Positions 35,133-44,721 of a DNA stretch of 64,000 bases are shown in pieces. Source of the DNA: Duganella sp. BuS-21. GTDB taxonomy: Bacteria > Pseudomonadota > Gammaproteobacteria > Burkholderiales > Burkholderiaceae_D. The notes beneath the pieces are model-generated. The model was not told where the DNA came from. It searched no databases and was given only the letters and a program-made list of their open reading frames with translations. Positions within the stretch are counted from its first letter, which is position 1. Each line of letters begins with the position of its first letter. Position numbers and translations under genes: made by a program. Where the stretch lies: assembly GCA_041874725.1 (NCBI GenBank), contig CP097466.1, positions 1,178,001 through 1,242,000 on the forward strand. Direction: 5' to 3'.

Positions 35133-37074
35133 CCGCGCCGAGATGCTTGCCGAGGAAGGCTTCGATGCGTCGCCACAGATCGATGCTATTGCCCTGGGTC
35201 TTCCAGTCTTCCACGCTCGGCGTGTATTCCAGCCACTCCACTTGCGGATTGGTCGCGGATAGCGCCTGGTAAAACTTGCGGCCGTCGCTGAACGGCACGC
35301 GGCCGTCTTCCTTGCCGTAGGCGAGCAGCACCGGCTGTTTGATGCGGGCGGCGTTGTGCAGCGGCGAGGTGGCTTTGAACTGCTCCGCGTCAGCCTTGGG
35401 ATCGCCCACCATCGCGCGCAGCTGCGACAGCGCGAGAGATCCCGCCGTATCTTTCCAGTCGCGGCTGAACATGGACGTGATGTCGGTGATGCCCGACCAG
35501 CTGACGCCACACTTGAACAGCGCCGGGTCGCGGATCAATCCCATCATGGCCGCATAGCCGCCGTAGCCCGTGCCGGCAATGCAGACGCGCGCCGGATCGG
35601 TGTGGCCCTGCGTCACCGACCATTTGACCGCATCGGCGATATCGTCCTGCATCGCCAGGCCCCATTGCTTGGCGCCCGCCGCTTCGTGCGCGCGGCCGAA
35701 GCCCGACATGCCGCGTGTCTGCGGCTGCAGCACGGCGTAGCCGCGCGAGGCCAGGAACTGCACTTCGGCATTCCATTGCCAACGGTCGGTGCGCTGCCAT
35801 TGCGGATCGCTTACCAGCACGATGGTGGGCAAGGATTTTTTCGGTCCGCTGACCGGCAGGGTGAGATAGGTGGGAATTTGCAGGCCGTCGCGCGCCGGGT
35901 AGCGCACCATGGCCATGCGTGACATCCGGGCAGCATCGAGGCCGGGGCGCGCTGCGCCGAGGTTCAGTACCTTCTTGGTGTCGCGGTTGAACAGCAGGTA
36001 GAGATGACTCTGGGTGTCGTTGTAGCTATCGATCAGCACATGCGGTGTTTCGCTGTGCGCGCCGTAGCTGATGATGTTGACGTCGCCGGGCAGCAGGGCA
36101 TCGACTTCGCGCTGGAGCGCTTTCATGGAGTCGTCGAACCAGACGGTGGTTTCGGAATCCGTATCGACGCGAAAGCCGAGCGTCTTGACGTCATTGACGA
36201 TGAAGTATCCTTCAGCGTCGTAGCCGGGCACCGTGATCACCGGTTGTTCGCCCAGCTTGTTGGTGTCCACGTCGTACAGATAGATGGCCGATTCGTTCTT
36301 GCCGTTGAAGGCCCGCACATACAGCTTGCCGTCGTCATACAGCAATGGTTGCAGGCGGCCGGCGGAGTCGGGATCGAACGAGGCCAGTTGGCGCCAGCCT
36401 CTCTCGTCCTTGAAGTGCATGACGTCCTTGCCGTTGATGCGGGATACGGCGACACGAATGTCGCCGTTGGGATCGGACAGCCAGCGGTAGGTCCTGCGTG
36501 GCGCGTGCACGGGAATAACCCTGCCGCCGTGCGTGCCGATGAGCGCCAGAGAGTTTTCGTCGTCGTAGTTGGCGATCACGAACATGGCTTCGGATTTCCG
36601 GTACGGGAAACCGTTGATGGTGGGCGCGGACAGGTAATTGCGAGCGGCGCGATAGCCGTCGGCAAAGGAGCGCTGGCGTTCGATGGTGCGCGACAAGGGC
36701 TTGAAACGCTTGCCGTCGCGGTCGACCGCATACAGGCCGGGATCGCCCATGTCGCCGCCGTGATCGACATTGACGATGCTGTAGATGAGCCGCTGGTCGC
36801 TCTGCCAGTAGAACATGTCGACGTCGGCGTTGCGGTAACTGGCGATGATTTTCTGCGTACGTGCGTCGGCGTCGACCACGTTCAACATGCTGCGTCCCGC
36901 CGGTGAGGTCATGCGCAGCGCGACGTGCCTGCCGTCGGGCGAGATGCTGGCGCCGGTCACTGCGGGCTTTTTGAAGAATTGCTCGACCGGGATGGGCGCG
37001 GTGTCGGCCGTCTGCGCAGCGCCAGCGACCAGGAGGCAAGCGAAGAAAGTGCTAGCTAGTTTCATACAAGTCAC
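35116..37074 (-). CDS. S9 prolyl-oligopeptidase family protein, catalytic residues missing
   Basis: A 652-residue exported protein (signal peptide ending GAAQTADT) with an N-terminal beta-propeller (SISPDGRHVALRM) and an alpha/beta-hydrolase C-terminal domain. The nucleophile motif, usually GxSYGGY, reads CIAGTGYGGYAAMMG, with Gly503 where Ser is expected. The acid region YGKEDGRVPFSDG is kept, but the usual His loop before the C-terminus reads YTPSVEDWKTQG and has no His. It therefore looks like a pseudo-enzyme with an intact reading frame. The convergent oxidoreductase gene overlaps its 3' end. Confidence 0.87.
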   Translation of the reverse strand: MTCMKLASTFFACLLVAGAAQTADTAPIPVEQFFKKPAVTGASISPDGRHVALRMTSPAGRSMLNVVDADARTQKIIASYRNADVDMFYWQSDQRLIYSIVNVDHGGDMGDPGLYAVDRDGKRFKPLSRTIERQRSFADGYRAARNYLSAPTINGFPYRKSEAMFVIANYDDENSLALIGTHGGRVIPVHAPRRTYRWLSDPNGDIRVAVSRINGKDVMHFKDERGWRQLASFDPDSAGRLQPLLYDDGKLYVRAFNGKNESAIYLYDVDTNKLGEQPVITVPGYDAEGYFIVNDVKTLGFRVDTDSETTVWFDDSMKALQREVDALLPGDVNIISYGAHSETPHVLIDSYNDTQSHLYLLFNRDTKKVLNLGAARPGLDAARMSRMAMVRYPARDGLQIPTYLTLPVSGPKKSLPTIVLVSDPQWQRTDRWQWNAEVQFLASRGYAVLQPQTRGMSGFGRAHEAAGAKQWGLAMQDDIADAVKWSVTQGHTDPARVCIAGTGYGGYAAMMGLIRDPALFKCGVSWSGITDITSMFSRDWKDTAGSLALSQLRAMVGDPKADAEQFKATSPLHNAARIKQPVLLAYGKEDGRVPFSDGRKFYQALSATNPQVEWLEYTPSVEDWKTQGNSIDLWRRIEAFLGKHLGAATPGS

Positions 37075-37162
37075 CGTTGCTTAAAAAATAACGATAGCGC
37101 AGATGCCCGGTACTGTCCAGCGGAATGGTATGCTGTCGCCTTCGTTTATAAGGAGTGGCAAC

Positions 37163-37699
37163 ATGGGACTGGCAGATCAGTTGTTAAAAGCCGGTTTGGT
37201 CGACAAGAACAAAGTCAAAGTCGCCAATCAGAACAAGAGCAAGCAGAAAAAAGAAGAGCGCCGCAGCGGCACGGAGACCGTGGACGAGGCGCGCCTGGCC
37301 GCACTGGAACTGCAGCGCGTGAATGCCGAGAAGGCACGCCTGGCCAACGCCCAGCGCGACGCCGCCGCGCAGCAGAAGGCCATCGCCGCGCAGATCACGC
37401 AGATGGTGCAGCAGAATAAGCAGAGCAAGGGCCACAACGGCGACATCGCCTACAACTTCACCTTCGGCACCAAGATCGAGCGCATCTACGTGAGCGCCGC
37501 CGTGCGCGAGCATCTGGTGGCCGGACGCCTGGTGATCGTCGGCGACGGCGGCAGCTACGAGTTGGTGCCGCGCGTGTTCGCCGACAAGATCGCCCAGCGC
37601 AATCCGGACATCGTGGTGCGCGTCAAGCAGTCCACCACCGAAGTGGTGGAAGACGATCCGTACGCCGACTTCAAGATCCCTGATGACCTGATGTGGTAA
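37163..37699 (+). CDS. DUF2058 family protein (YaiL-like)
   Basis: A 178-residue soluble protein starting MGLADQLLKAGLVDKNKV, which is diagnostic of DUF2058. A Lys/Arg-rich N-terminal third (NKSKQKKEERRSG) and an Ala/Gln-rich helix precede a small C-terminal domain (YNFTFGTKIERIYVSAAVRE). Family members are described as nucleic-acid-associated, but the role is unclear. The start is set by AAGGAG at 37150-37155; an upstream ATG at 37103 lacks such a site. Confidence 0.88.
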   Translation: MGLADQLLKAGLVDKNKVKVANQNKSKQKKEERRSGTETVDEARLAALELQRVNAEKARLANAQRDAAAQQKAIAAQITQMVQQNKQSKGHNGDIAYNFTFGTKIERIYVSAAVREHLVAGRLVIVGDGGSYELVPRVFADKIAQRNPDIVVRVKQSTTEVVEDDPYADFKIPDDLMW

Positions 37700-37712
37700 T
37701 CCGTGGCGGCCA

Positions 37713-39725
37713 TCACTGCCAGCGCAGGATGCCTGCCGCCGCCAGCCGTTCGAAGTGGGCGGCCAGCAGCGCCTGCGGCACCGGCGCATAACGGCCGCTG
37801 AGGATGTCGTGGATCTCGCCGACGCTGCGGCGGCCATCGGCCAGGTTCATGGCTTCGTACAGCAGCAGGCCGGTGTCGCCATCGTAGGCCGGCAGCGGCG
37901 CGGCGGTGAGGCCGCGCGCTTTCTCCATTGCTTCCACGTGATCGTAGTAGTAGACGCCTAGCGGGCCTTGTATGGCCGGTGACGGCAGCGGCACGCGCGT
38001 ATCGCGCTGGTTCCCTTTCACCGGCAGCGGCAGGGCCGCTTGCTGCGTCTTGATTTGTTCCGTCAGCACGCGCGTCGCGGCGGCGGTCGAGGGCCAGCGC
38101 CGCGCCACCGATTGCAGGCTGGCGGCATTCATCGCCAGCGTTTCGCGCACGGCCAGCGCGCCGTCGCGCGTATCGTCGTCCAGCGCCGCGCGCAGGCGCG
38201 CCTGCGCCAGCTGCTGCTCGCCCTGATAGCGGTTGAGCGCCAACAGGCGCGGCGCCTCCGCCTCCGGCAGCGCCGCCAGCGTGTAGGCGATGCCGGCGCC
38301 GAGATAGGTCACGCGTCCCAGCTTGGTGGCGTCCAGGTTTTCCGGCTGGTCCTTGTTGGTGTGGATGGTGACGTCCGGCCAGTCGTGGAAGTACAGCATC
38401 GGTACGCCCCAGCCGGCGGACTGGAACACTTCATGATCGCTGCCCAGTTCTACATTGCGCACGTCGCCGAGGAACAGGTCGCGCGAGGCGCCCGGCGTGA
38501 CGAAGCCGGCGTAGCCATCGCCGCCGCGCTCCGCGTAGCGCGCCGAGGCGGTGCTGACCTGGTCGAAGAAGGCCTGGCCGATATCGTTGAGTACATGCGG
38601 CAGTGTTTGCGCGGTGCGCGACAGGTGGAAGGTGCTGTGCGTGGTACCCAGCAGTGCGCCCACCATGTCCATGTGGATGCCGCCGACGATGCGGCCCTTG
38701 AGTTCGGGATGGCGTGCCAGCCACGCTTGGGAACCGGCGATCTCCGGCGTCCACAGGAAGCGGATGCTCAGACGCGGGCGGGCGATGGCGCCGGACTGGA
38801 TGGCCTGGTTGAGCGCGCGCGCCACTTGCAGGATGGCGGCGCTGCCGGAGGCGTTGTCGTTGGCCCCGGCCGACTGGTGGCACAGGTGCGCGGTCAGTAT
38901 CACTTCGCCGGCATCGGGATCGGCGCCGGGAATGGTGGCGGTGACCACGTCGAAGCTGGCGGGCTTCATGCTGGCGCGTACCTGCGCATGCAGCGTGATC
39001 GCTGCGCCGGCGGACAGGCGCGCACGGTAGCCATTGGCCTGGCGTTTGGACAGCATGAAGGCGAAGCGGTTCTGCTTCTGGTAGGGCGACAGATGGCCCC
39101 AGCGCACCAGGTCCGTATCGTCGCCGGACCAGGCGCTGGTCTGGTTCGGATAATCGGACAGGATACCGAGCGCGCCGCGTTCCTCCACCGCCAGCCGGTG
39201 CACCAACGCCAGCGGGCCGCTGGCCAATACCAGCTTGCCCTTGACGTCCTTGCCCTCGTAGTCTTTGGCGGTGGCGCCTGCGCCTACGCTGACCAGCTGC
39301 GCCTTGACGTCGGCGTCCTGGCTGTAGTCGGCCAGCGCGACCGGCAGTTCCGGGAAGCGGGCCACGGGCCGCACCTGCGGCGACACTTCGTCGAGCCGCG
39401 CATCCTGCGCATCCCAACCGAGATAGCTGCGGAAGTGCGCGTACTGCGTGCTGCCGTCGGCGGGGAAGTGTTCGACCGTGGCGTCGCGCATGCCGGCGGC
39501 GCGCGCCTGCTCCTGCATCCACTGCGCGGCCGCCGCGTAGCCGGGCGAACCGTGGACGCGATGGAAGCGGCCCAGCGTGCGCACGCTTTCCAGCGCGGCC
39601 TGGCCGTCCACTGCGGCGTGGATGGCATCCGGCACGGGGTTCGGCCAGAAGGGAATGTGGCGCTCGGCGGCGGAGGTGGTAGCAGCGGCGAAGAGCAAGA
39701 CAAGCAGCGGCGGTAGTTTGGACAA
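37713..39725 (-). CDS. M28-like exported aminopeptidase (DUF4910/PA-domain type)
   Basis: A 670-residue exported protein (signal MSKLPPLLVLLFAAATTSAAE). A PA-like region (YEGKDVKGKLVLASGP) precedes the zinc-peptidase domain with TAHLCHQSAGANDNASG (His and Asp ligands), FLWTPEIAGSQAWL (Glu), GIHMDMVGA (Asp) and DVTIHTNKDQPENLD (His). The C-terminal ~180 residues are an extra helical domain. The His-x-x-His plus NDNxSG form recalls aminopeptidase-like DUF4910 proteins. It is convergent with DUF2058, 13 bases apart. Confidence 0.8.
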   Translation of the reverse strand: MSKLPPLLVLLFAAATTSAAERHIPFWPNPVPDAIHAAVDGQAALESVRTLGRFHRVHGSPGYAAAAQWMQEQARAAGMRDATVEHFPADGSTQYAHFRSYLGWDAQDARLDEVSPQVRPVARFPELPVALADYSQDADVKAQLVSVGAGATAKDYEGKDVKGKLVLASGPLALVHRLAVEERGALGILSDYPNQTSAWSGDDTDLVRWGHLSPYQKQNRFAFMLSKRQANGYRARLSAGAAITLHAQVRASMKPASFDVVTATIPGADPDAGEVILTAHLCHQSAGANDNASGSAAILQVARALNQAIQSGAIARPRLSIRFLWTPEIAGSQAWLARHPELKGRIVGGIHMDMVGALLGTTHSTFHLSRTAQTLPHVLNDIGQAFFDQVSTASARYAERGGDGYAGFVTPGASRDLFLGDVRNVELGSDHEVFQSAGWGVPMLYFHDWPDVTIHTNKDQPENLDATKLGRVTYLGAGIAYTLAALPEAEAPRLLALNRYQGEQQLAQARLRAALDDDTRDGALAVRETLAMNAASLQSVARRWPSTAAATRVLTEQIKTQQAALPLPVKGNQRDTRVPLPSPAIQGPLGVYYYDHVEAMEKARGLTAAPLPAYDGDTGLLLYEAMNLADGRRSVGEIHDILSGRYAPVPQALLAAHFERLAAAGILRWQ

Positions 39726-39783
39726 GGCGGCTCCTGAGCGGTAATCGTGCGGCCCATTCTACAGCCGGTTCCGCGCCGTGCCG

Positions 39784-39928
39784 CTTAAGGGCACCTCGAA
39801 AAACCGTCATTTCGCATCGGCGGACCGCCGCGCACGCGGGAATCCATAGATCGCATGTTTGCTGGCTCGGCATGGGTTCCCGCTTCCGCGGGAACGACGA
39901 ACTCCAGGTTTTTCGACGCCCCCTTAAG
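39784..39928. mobile_element. MITE-like 145-bp element with terminal inverted repeats
   Basis: The ends CTTAAGGGCACCTCGAAAAA (left) and the reverse complement of TTTTTCGACGCCCCCTTAAG (right) match at about 17 of 20 positions. Internally GCGGGAATCCAT and ATGGGTTCCCGC form an inverted pair that recurs in the hairpin at 57769-57839. No coding capacity. The right end contains the TAA stop of the parA gene (39924-39926). Confidence 0.68.
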
Positions 39929-40694
39929 CTGGTTGCAGTTCGCCGTACAGCGCCAGATATTCCTGGCTCAGCTTGTGGTTGCGGTCGAGGTGGATCATCG
40001 GCAGGTTGCGCTCGTGCGATTCGCGGATGCGGATCGAACTCGATAGCTTGTTGTCGAACACCGGCAAGCCTTCTTGCTTGAGTTGATCGACCATGCGTTG
40101 CGGCAGCAGGGCGCGCGGCTGGAACTGGTTGACCACGATGCCTTCAATGACCAGGTCGGCATTGTGGTCGGCCTTGATCTCCTTGACGTTGTTGATCAGG
40201 GTGTACAAGGCTTGGCGCGAAAAGTCGTCGCAGTCGAAGGGGATCAGGCAGCTGTCGGCCGCAATCAGGGCGGACTGGCTGAAGAAGTTATAGGCGGGCG
40301 GGGTGTCGACGAAGATTTCGTCGTATTCCTTGGCCAGTTCCCGCAGCAGGTCGCGCAGCTTGTAGATCTTGTTGCGCGATTCCAGCTTGGACTGCAGGTC
40401 GCCCAGTTCGGGATGGGAGACGATGACGGACAGGTTTTCAAACGGCGTCGCATGGACGTAGTAGCTGGCCGGCTGGGCAAACATGCTGAAGCTGAGCACT
40501 TGCTCAAAGTAGGCGCCCAGCGTCGGCACCGCCTCTTGCGCCGCCGCGCCCAGCAGATAGCGGCTGGAATTGCACTGCGGGTCGATGTCGATCAAGAGGG
40601 TGCGTTTGCCCTGACTGGCAGCGATGGCCGCCAGGTTGACCGCAATGGTCGATTTACCCACGCCACCTTTTTGATTGAAGATTACCCGTTTCAT
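39924..40694 (-). CDS. ParA family ATPase, orphan
   Basis: A 256-residue deviant-Walker ATPase with KGGVGKSTIAVNLA (residues 9-22), the A' region LLIDIDPQCNSS and the Walker B-like IFVDTPPAYN. No ParB, parS-like cluster or replication gene adjoins it, so chromosome segregation is not implied; positioning of another cargo is possible. The stop codon lies inside the terminal repeat of the MITE-like element, so the C-terminus may have been altered by insertion. Confidence 0.88.
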   Translation of the reverse strand: MKRVIFNQKGGVGKSTIAVNLAAIAASQGKRTLLIDIDPQCNSSRYLLGAAAQEAVPTLGAYFEQVLSFSMFAQPASYYVHATPFENLSVIVSHPELGDLQSKLESRNKIYKLRDLLRELAKEYDEIFVDTPPAYNFFSQSALIAADSCLIPFDCDDFSRQALYTLINNVKEIKADHNADLVIEGIVVNQFQPRALLPQRMVDQLKQEGLPVFDNKLSSSIRIRESHERNLPMIHLDRNHKLSQEYLALYGELQPA

Positions 40695-40756
40695 AGCTTG
40701 CCCATCTCATGATGAAAATACAAGCATTCTAGATGATGTGGGCCAGCCCTGGACAC

Positions 40757-40776
40757 AAAAATTGTGCGATGCACAA
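40757..40776 (-). terminator. Rho-independent terminator of the DUF885 gene
   Basis: On the minus strand TTGTGC-ATC-GCACAA forms a perfect six-base stem followed by five T. It lies about 30 bases beyond the DUF885 stop. Confidence 0.72.
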
Positions 40777-40806
40777 ACAAAAGCGGCGGCGTGGTTTTTT
40801 GGTGAC

Positions 40807-42588
40807 TCAGCCTTGCTTCTGAGCGCCGATCCAGCGTTCCACCGCTGCGTCCAGCACATCCAGCGGCACCGATCCGTGCGACAGCACTTCGTTGTGGAAG
40901 GCGCGCAGGTCGAAGTCTTTGCCCAGCGCTTTTTCCGCACGCGCACGCAGTTCGCGCAGCTTGAGTTCACCGATCTTGTAGCTCAAAGCCTGGCCCGGCA
41001 CCGCGATGTAGCGCTCGACTTCCTGCACCGCCGTCACCTCGTCCTGCGGCACGTTGTCCTTGAAGTAGGCGATGGCCTGCTCGCGCGTCCAGCCTTTCGA
41101 ATGGATGCCGGTATCGACCACCAGGCGCACGCCGCGCCAGATTTCCGCCGTCAGGCGACCGACCCACTGCCACGGATCGTCGTACATGCCGATCTCCTGG
41201 CCCAGCATTTCGCTGTACAGTCCCCAGCCTTCGGAGAAGGCGATGCTGCTGCCGAAGCGGCGGAAGGCGGGCAGGCCGGTGGTTTCCTGCGCCAGGCTGC
41301 GCTCGAAGTGGTGGCCCGGAATCGCTTCGTGCAGGAAGAAGGCGGTGGTGGTGAAGCGCGTGCGCGTTTCCGGCTTGTAGGCGTTGAAGTAGAACACGCC
41401 TGGACGCTTGCCATCCACCGAGCCACGCTGGTAGGACGCCGGCGCGGCGCTCACTTCGCGGAAGGCCTCGACCGGACGGATCTCGAACGGCGCCTTCGGC
41501 ACACTGGCGAACAGCAGGCCGACCTTGGCTTCCACGCGCGGACGCATGGCTTCATATGCGGCCTGGATTTCGTCGCGCGACTTGAAGCGCAGCTCGGGTG
41601 CGGTGTTCAGATAGGTGAAGAATTCCTTGAGCGTGCCTTTGAAGCCGACCTTGACCTTGGCTTCCTCGAACTGCGCACGGATGCGCGCCACTTCGCGCAG
41701 GCCGATGTCGTGGATCTGCGCCGGCGTCAGCGCGGTGGTGGTCGAGCGGCGCGCCAGAAAGGCGTACCAGTCCTGGCCGCCGGGCAGGGCGCCGATGCCG
41801 GCGGTGTCGCGGCCGGCCGGCAGGTAGGTGTCGCGCATGAAGGCCAGCAGCTTGCGGTTGGCGGGCGCCAGCTGTTCGCGCACCAGCTTGCCATAGGCGT
41901 CGGTCAGGCGCGTCTTGTCGGCGTCGCTGAAGGAGGCCGGGAATTTCTTGACCGGGCCCATGTAGGTGCTTTTTTCCAGGTCGCCGGTGCCGACGTTTTC
42001 CAGCTGCGGCAGCACGCGGCTGATCAGCGCCTTCGGCATCACCACGCCCTGGGCGATGCCGGTGCGCATATCGACCATCATGGCGTCGACCGCCGGGGCG
42101 TAGCCGGCGGCGCGCTGCAGCCAGTTGTCGTAATCCTGCACGGTCTGGAACGGTTGCGCCGAGGTGCCGGAGCCGAGTTGGGCCAGCGTCAGGTGCAGGC
42201 CGGAGAACTGGTCCACCGGCGCCAGGTCGGTCGGGAAGCGCAGGCCGTTCAGCACTTCCTGCAGGCGGTAGCGCAGCAGGTCATAGCTGATGCGGTCTTC
42301 CGGCGGCAGCGGCGCGGGATCGAACTGGGCGCTGCGCGCCAGGTATTTTTCCGCCAGCGCGCGGCTTTGCGCGCGCTGCTCGGCCGAGGTGACGGCGCCG
42401 AAGCGGTTGTTGTAGCGCTGGTCGCCGTTGAAGGTGGCGGCGATCGGATTGTCGCGCAGGTAGTCTTCCCAATACTCGGCGTACAGCTGGTTCATCTTTT
42501 CCGGCGTGGCCGGGCTCTTCGTTTGGGCCAAGGCGGGCAGGGCGGCGCACAGCAGGGCGCACAGCAGAATCGGGAGCGGGCGGGTCAT
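40807..42588 (-). CDS. DUF885 family metallocarboxypeptidase-like protein, exported
   Basis: A 593-residue protein with a signal peptide (MTRPLPILLCALLCAALPALA). The zinc-type motif ALIAL is replaced by the family form FFLHEAIPGHHFERSLAQE (HExxxHH), with a downstream Glu in FSEGWGLYSE. These are characteristic of DUF885, whose members are predicted metallopeptidases. It is monocistronic, with its own terminator. Substrate unknown. Confidence 0.87.
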   Translation of the reverse strand: MTRPLPILLCALLCAALPALAQTKSPATPEKMNQLYAEYWEDYLRDNPIAATFNGDQRYNNRFGAVTSAEQRAQSRALAEKYLARSAQFDPAPLPPEDRISYDLLRYRLQEVLNGLRFPTDLAPVDQFSGLHLTLAQLGSGTSAQPFQTVQDYDNWLQRAAGYAPAVDAMMVDMRTGIAQGVVMPKALISRVLPQLENVGTGDLEKSTYMGPVKKFPASFSDADKTRLTDAYGKLVREQLAPANRKLLAFMRDTYLPAGRDTAGIGALPGGQDWYAFLARRSTTTALTPAQIHDIGLREVARIRAQFEEAKVKVGFKGTLKEFFTYLNTAPELRFKSRDEIQAAYEAMRPRVEAKVGLLFASVPKAPFEIRPVEAFREVSAAPASYQRGSVDGKRPGVFYFNAYKPETRTRFTTTAFFLHEAIPGHHFERSLAQETTGLPAFRRFGSSIAFSEGWGLYSEMLGQEIGMYDDPWQWVGRLTAEIWRGVRLVVDTGIHSKGWTREQAIAYFKDNVPQDEVTAVQEVERYIAVPGQALSYKIGELKLRELRARAEKALGKDFDLRAFHNEVLSHGSVPLDVLDAAVERWIGAQKQG

Positions 42589-42733
42589 GTTTTCCTTCGA
42601 TGATTAAAGCAATGAAAAAGCATAGCATGGCGTCCACCGCCGCAAGGATTTTCAAGCACTTGATTAATAATTAAGTTGCGGTACTAAAACACAGTATGAT
42701 TGATTGTCATTCAACTATTCATTGGAGGAACGC

Positions 42734-43612
42734 GTGCAAGGAGATCTGCTTTCATCGGTGCTGCTGCCACTGTCGCTGGCGCTGATCATGTTCTCGCTGG
42801 GGCTGGGCCTGACGCCGGCCGACTTTGCGCGCATCGTGCGCCAGCCGCGCGCCCTGCTGGTGGGCGTGCTGTGCCACTTCGTCCTGCTGCCGCTGGTGTG
42901 CTTCGCGATGATCAAAGTGAGCGGCATGGCCGGTGTGTTCGCGGTCGGCTTCATGATTCTGGCGGCCAGTCCCACCGGCACCACCTCCAATCTGCTGACC
43001 TATCTGGCGCGCGGCGACGTGGCGCTGGCGTTGAGCTTTACCGCCGTGGCCAGCGTGCTCACCATTTTCACCCTGCCGTTGATCGTGTCGTTCGCGCTCG
43101 ACCATTTCGCCGGCGCCAGCCAGACCGTGCGTGCGCCGGTGGGCATGATGATGGGGCAGATCTTCGTGATGCTGGGCCTGCCAGTGGCGCTGGGCATGAT
43201 CGTGCGCCGGTTCTGGACCGCGCACGCCTTGCGCATCGAGCCGGTGGCGACCAGGATCGCCACGGTGCTGTTTGTGGTGATCGTGCTGGGCGCGGTGTTA
43301 AAGAATTGGGCGGCGCTGCGCGATAATTTCGCCACGCTGGCGCCGTTCGCCATTGCGCTGAACCTGCTGATGCTGGCGGTCGGCTTTGGCATGGCCCGGC
43401 TCGCGCGCCTGTCGCGCCAGCAGTCGGTCACGCTCGGCATCGAGACCTCGGTGCAGAACGCCACGCTGGCCATGGTCATCGCCAGCACCGTGCTGCAGCA
43501 GGACCAGATGGCCGTGCCGGGCGCCCTGTACGGCGTGCTGATGTATGCCGGCGGCTTGCTGTTCGCCTGGCTGATGCGGCGGCAGGCAGCGCTGCAAGCT
43601 GAGCTGCGCTAG
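42734..43612 (+). CDS. Bile acid:sodium symporter (BASS) family transporter
   Basis: A 292-residue protein with 9-10 hydrophobic helices. Motifs FSLGLGLTPADFARIVRQPR, ILAASPTGTTSNLLTYLARG and GIETSVQNATLAMVIAS are typical of BASS family proteins with sodium-binding crossover helices. The start is the GTG at 42734, because GGAGG (42724-42728) lies five bases upstream; the TTG at 42704 would include that site in the coding region. Substrate unknown; organic anions are likely for the family. Confidence 0.88.
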   Translation: MQGDLLSSVLLPLSLALIMFSLGLGLTPADFARIVRQPRALLVGVLCHFVLLPLVCFAMIKVSGMAGVFAVGFMILAASPTGTTSNLLTYLARGDVALALSFTAVASVLTIFTLPLIVSFALDHFAGASQTVRAPVGMMMGQIFVMLGLPVALGMIVRRFWTAHALRIEPVATRIATVLFVVIVLGAVLKNWAALRDNFATLAPFAIALNLLMLAVGFGMARLARLSRQQSVTLGIETSVQNATLAMVIASTVLQQDQMAVPGALYGVLMYAGGLLFAWLMRRQAALQAELR

Positions 43613-43647
43613 TATTCGTCCTTTCAGCTTCAACGATTGGATTCACC

Positions 43648-44601
43648 ATGGTCATAGTTACTCACAGCGGCAAGTTCCACGCGGACGATGCGTGGGCTTG
43701 TGCGGTGCTGTTTATCTTGTTCCCGGATGCCGAACTGGTTCGGACGCGCGACCCTGCGGTGATCGAGGCGGCCGACTTCGCGATCGACGTTGGCGGCGTT
43801 TATGATCCGGCTGCGGGCCGTTTCGATCATCATCAGAAGGGTTTCGATGTCGTGCGGCAGACCGGCGTTCCTTACGCCAGCGCGGGCTTGGTATGGCGGG
43901 AGTACGGTGCGCGCTGCGTCGGTGCGCTGGCGGCATCCCTTGCCGGGCATCAGCTCTCGGAAGACAAGGCGCGGGACATTGCCTACGCCATCGACGCCGA
44001 CATCGTGCAATACCTGGATTTGTCCGATGTCGGCGCGGCGAAAAGCGCGCCCGGCGGCTATGGGCTGTCGGCCGTGGTCTCGGGCTTCAATACCAACTGG
44101 CTCGATGAGCAGAGGCTGGGCTATGGCGAGGCGGCCGACACCTACCGCCTCGACCAGTTCCGCATGGCGATGGCGATGCTGACCAATGTTCTGGTCAACG
44201 CGGTAAGGTACCGGCTGGGCGCGATGCTGGCGGTCGAGCAAGTCCGTCAGTCGGAAGCGCTGGCGGACGGCAAGCTGCTGTTCTTGGAGAACGGCGCGCT
44301 GCCGTGGGGCCAGGTGGTCCGCAAGGAAATGCCCAAGGTGCTGTTCGTCATCAGCCACAACCTCGCCGAGCAGCGCTACATGCTGCACACCGTGCCCACC
44401 AGCACGGAGAATTTCATCGCACGGGCCGACTTGCCCGAAGCCTGGGCGGGACTGCGCGATGCCGAGCTGGCCGCCGTCACCGGCGTGGCCGATGCCGGCT
44501 TCTGCCACAACGGCAGGTTTATCGCTTCAGCCAAATCCTACGACGGCATTCGCGCCATGGCGGACCTGGCGCTGAAGGAAGTGGGGGCCTTACGCATTTA
44601 G
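43648..44601 (+). CDS. MYG1 family protein (DHH-like hydrolase)
   Basis: A 317-residue protein. The metal-site motifs THSGKFHADDAWACAVL, AIDVGGVYDPAAGRFDHHQK and YAIDADIVQYLDL are diagnostic of MYG1, a family with predicted or shown 3'-5' RNA exonuclease activity in eukaryotes. The gene lies 35 bases after the BASS transporter and may share its transcript. The bacterial role is not established. Confidence 0.9.
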   Translation: MVIVTHSGKFHADDAWACAVLFILFPDAELVRTRDPAVIEAADFAIDVGGVYDPAAGRFDHHQKGFDVVRQTGVPYASAGLVWREYGARCVGALAASLAGHQLSEDKARDIAYAIDADIVQYLDLSDVGAAKSAPGGYGLSAVVSGFNTNWLDEQRLGYGEAADTYRLDQFRMAMAMLTNVLVNAVRYRLGAMLAVEQVRQSEALADGKLLFLENGALPWGQVVRKEMPKVLFVISHNLAEQRYMLHTVPTSTENFIARADLPEAWAGLRDAELAAVTGVADAGFCHNGRFIASAKSYDGIRAMADLALKEVGALRI

Positions 44602-44721
44602 CGCCTGTCGATATGAGAGTCACTCTGCTTTAGATCGAAGTTTTTATTGTTTGTTTCGCTTGTCTGTAGGTTGTAACTTCTTCCTGGCACATTTTGCACC
44701 ACCGTCCGGAGAACAAGACAA

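Noticed and set aside
40675..42603. 642-codon plus-strand frame opposite DUF885
   Set aside because: The minus-strand frame has a signal peptide, the HExxxHH motif and a terminator. The plus-strand product has low-complexity composition and no known domain.
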